64,000 bases of DNA from Epiperipatus broadwayi (Eukaryota > Onychophora > Udeonychophora > Euonychophora > Peripatidae): assembly GCA_028023455.1 (NCBI GenBank), contig JAQFVV010012398.1, positions 7,900,682 through 7,964,681 on the forward strand, given 5' to 3'. The first letter of the stretch is position 1. Each line of letters starts with the position of its first letter. This document shows, piece after piece, positions 61,610 to 64,000 of this stretch. A program made the position numbers and the translations under genes. The notes beneath the pieces were generated by a model. The model saw only the letters and a list, made by a program, of their open reading frames with translations, had not been told where the DNA came from and ran no database searches.

Positions 61610-63125
61610 AAGAAATATCCTCCATGCACTATATGCCCTCATATTTTTGCAAATATAAAATTACATCAAAAAGGTAACCCTTTGTGAATTATGATTGATT
61701 TTGGTGATTCATTTATATGTCAGATTTTTAAATATATTGGTAAGCTGTTTTAAAAAAAATTAGGATTTGAGAAAATACTGTTGCTTTATCTTTTGATTTT
61801 GTAGCTAAAATTTAAAATATAGTGATTGATGAGAGTGCTGTTATTGCATCATTAGATGCGACAAAAATGTATTTCACCATTGACAGTGGATTCCATAAAA
61901 ATAATCAAACATGCACTAAAAAGTAAAGGTGTTTGTAAAAGAGTTACAAAATTTGTTATTAGTTCTATAAAAAAAAAATTATAATAACATTGTTGCTTTT
62001 TTTTGGAGGTGAAAATGTCTAAAGATTGGCCTATGGGTCTGCCTGCTGTTGCACAAGTTTGCAATTTTGTCTTATCTACATATGAATGTAATATTTTAGA
62101 TATGTGTATTTTTAAAGATACTAAAATTTTACAAAATATATGTGGATTATGGTTTTGTATGCAGACATACCAATATTATAAATTTTCTTGTAGAGGAGTT
62201 AAATAGTTTGAATGGCTTGAAATGGACTATTAAAGAAAAACAGGACAAAAGTAATAAGTATTTGGATTTATTTATCATAAGAGATAATAGTGTTAAGTTA
62301 TAAATTAATAATCAAACCACTGTTAAAAGAGAGATATATAAATTGTAAATCAAAAGCACCAATTATGCATAAGACGGGAAGTTTTAGATGCTTTTTAAAA
62401 AGTTTTATAATGAAAAATTATATTATTATCAATGTGATAAATTGAAAAATATTGAGGTATTTGCAAAATAATTGCTTGAAGTTGGTTATAAGATTGAGTA
62501 GATTAATAATATTTTATGTCAGTTTAGAAAGAGCTATAATGATTTAAAGGAATTGAAGAGTGATAATAAAAAAATGGATATCTAATCCATATGTTTCAAA
62601 TGCTCAAGTGAAATTTTTTAAGGATGTGTATGAGGATGTGTTTAATGTTTCATTTTGTGTTACACATAATGTTAATAAGTTAGGGAATAATTGTAAATGT
62701 GTTACACCTATCAAGCAAAAAAGTAATGTTATATATCAAATTTTTTGTGGATGTATGTTATCATATATAGATGAATCAAAAAGTAGTATAGAGAAAACAT
62801 TAAATGAGCAAGAATTATTAATATGAAAAGTAAAAATAATAATGATTTAATGGCTGGTTCAGTTTTCTTGGGTCATGAAAAGATATGTAAATATAAATTT
62901 AAGTTTGTTCTGGAAAGTGTTAAGATTCAAACCATAATAAAAAAAAATTAAAAAGACAATTTTAATAAATAGAGTTAAAATTGATCCTAATTAATAGACA
63001 AGCTGCTAACATTAAACTTCAGATTTCGTGGGATTTGAGTTAATGATGTTTGCTTCCATTATGTTTTTTTAATTCAACAGCAATTAAGGAGAGTTAAAGA
63101 ATTAACTGAAAATATTTTTGCAAAT
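61610..63125 (+). pseudogene. PLE family B, longest copy: RT plus GIY-YIG, decayed
   Basis: Plus-strand blocks in order: IFANIKLHQKGNPL and KYIGKLF (61,640-61,755); motif A IASLDATKMYFTI (about 61,840-61,878); SIKIIKHALKSKGVCKRVTK (61,889-61,950); motif B WPMGLPAVAQVCNFVLS (62,024-62,075); a damaged W-F-(R)-(Y)-DD region near 62,148-62,170; then NAQVKFFKDVYEDVF (62,600-62,645); GIY domain SNVIYQIFCGCMLSYIDES (62,722-62,780), with YIG changed to YID and the catalytic Arg replaced; and the 3' end near 63,110. It shows that the family B nuclease fragments elsewhere belong to a standard PLE of the form RT then linker then GIY-YIG. It is inactive through many stops and frameshifts. Confidence 0.72.
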
Positions 63126-63330
63126 TGAAACCCTGTATGTAATAGTTAATTACCATTATATTTATTATTTTTATTAGTATATAAATAATCATTTTCATTT
63201 TGAGGTATCATTTTGAGGTGGCTATTTTGAAATACAGACACTAATATATTTGTATATTTATTTCACAGAGGGCAGTTCTGAATTTCTTGACCATGTGGGG
63301 TGATTTAATATTACACATGTATATAGCTAA

Positions 63331-63400
63331 GAACGTTTCTGGTGCATTGGTACAGTATTATTCTATCTAACTTACAACCTGGTTTGGAATCCGGGATAAA
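63331..63400 (+). other. tRNA-like pol III promoter motif, possible SINE head
   Basis: TGGTGCATTGG (63,340-63,350) fits a box A, and GGTTTGGAATCC (63,381-63,392) is close to a box B, separated by 30 bases as in tRNA genes. CCTGG and CCGGG flank the second box like a T stem. No full cloverleaf can be drawn, so a degraded tRNA-derived SINE is more likely than a tRNA gene. Confidence 0.35.
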
Positions 63401-63404
63401 TAAA

Positions 63405-64000
63405 CTTTAAACAATTTTCAATAAATTTATAATTTGTTTTCCAGATAGCCAATCTATAGATTACCCTGTTCTTTACTCACTAATTGATGATAAATTGGTA
63501 TTTAGCTATTTTATTTAAAGGGTAAACCAAAGATAAAAAACTACTCTTACAGTCAATATAGAGAAATTATAAAACTTGATGAAAAATTACCTTCTCCTTC
63601 ATTGTTTCTTTATAAGGGACTACTGGAGAAAGTTTTTGGCACATAATGAAATGTTTTTAAAGATGCTTTATTATTTAATTATATATATACATTATCATAT
63701 TCATTCTTGTTTAAGCGAAAAATGCACTCAGCTACGTTTAATAAAAATAAATGCACATAATAAATCTTTTCATTAGCCAACAAGAAATGTTTCAGCCAAT
63801 TTATTATATAGATATATTAAAATAAAATTTACAAATATCAAACTTTCTACTGACATCTTTGACATTATATACTTCAGATAAATACATTAGCAATTAATTA
63901 TTAGTAATAATTTATTAAACTAAAAATTATTATATAATCCTAGCACAGAAATAAGCTTTAAACTTTAAAGATTAATATATCTTTTTTTAAATTAAATGAA
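63405..64000. other. AT-rich DNA, no gene seen
   Basis: The opening at 63576-63776 is not supported. Confidence 0.5.

Overview
This window is AT-rich eukaryotic DNA (roughly three quarters A+T by eye). It contains TA-rich microsatellites, an intron-type splice acceptor and AATAAA signal around the only convincing host exon, LINE and Penelope-like retroelements, and a degraded metazoan-type tRNA-Gly sequence. It looks like a gene-poor, repeat-dense stretch of an animal genome. The Gly/Tyr-rich secreted-type exon is of the kind found in shell-matrix, cuticle and silk-like proteins of molluscs and arthropods, but the species cannot be fixed from the sequence. Most short open frames are chance openings or pieces of decayed transposons.

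Layout. 0.3-0.75 kb: 3' end of a Penelope-like element (PLE family B, GIY-YIG endonuclease, minus). About 2.0 kb: a small coding-like relic. 6.98-7.44 kb: last exon of a GGY-repeat protein with poly(A) signal. 8.03-9.33 kb: a near-perfect palindrome made from two 3' ends of PLE family A. 13.1-13.4 and 14.2-14.4 kb: foldback elements, the latter with a 13-bp target-site duplication. 16.2-17.3 kb: decayed PLE family C reverse transcriptase that keeps its YIDD motif. 18.9 kb: tRNA-Gly-like pseudogene with an A tail. 19.2-20.2 kb: inverted pair of PLE family B fragments. 22.97-25.27 kb: five-copy array of a roughly 420-490 bp repeat with a pol III B-box-like motif and a hammerhead ribozyme relic in each unit. 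27.5-27.8 kb: another PLE-B end. 30.2-30.9 kb: two coding-like patches. 35.06-35.7 kb: LINE C-terminus. 37.0-37.4 kb: foldback relative of the array repeat. 38.8 kb: perfect 66-bp tandem duplication. 41.3-47.8 kb: a nearly full-length decayed LINE whose ORF1 is split by a 1,054-bp palindromic insertion carrying two intact-looking hammerhead ribozymes. 48.1-53.6 kb: a second, older LINE copy split by a roughly 2.5-kb GC-richer insertion. 59.8 kb: a solo copy of the palindromic element's end module. 60.7-63.1 kb: PLE-D and two head-to-head PLE-B copies. The rest is AT-rich DNA in which I see no gene.

How the parts relate. The most interesting signal is self-cleaving RNA. One repeat family (42.7-43.7 kb) encodes type I hammerheads with all core nucleotides, helices I and II and a minimal palindromic stem III, once on each strand. 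A second, unrelated family (22.97-25.27 and 37.0-37.4 kb) carries degraded hammerheads in every copy whose majority consensus is a perfect core. Penelope-like elements are the known autonomous partners of hammerheads in animals, and this window holds at least four PLE lineages. Several of these insertions (PLE-A, PLE-B twice, the hammerhead element, its short relative) are inverted head-to-head pairs with 3' ends outward. Two of them are bounded by 12-13 bp duplications, as if the inverted dimer were inserted in one event. A PLE-driven system that mobilises ribozyme-bearing small RNAs and often lands them as palindromes is an inference, but a testable one.
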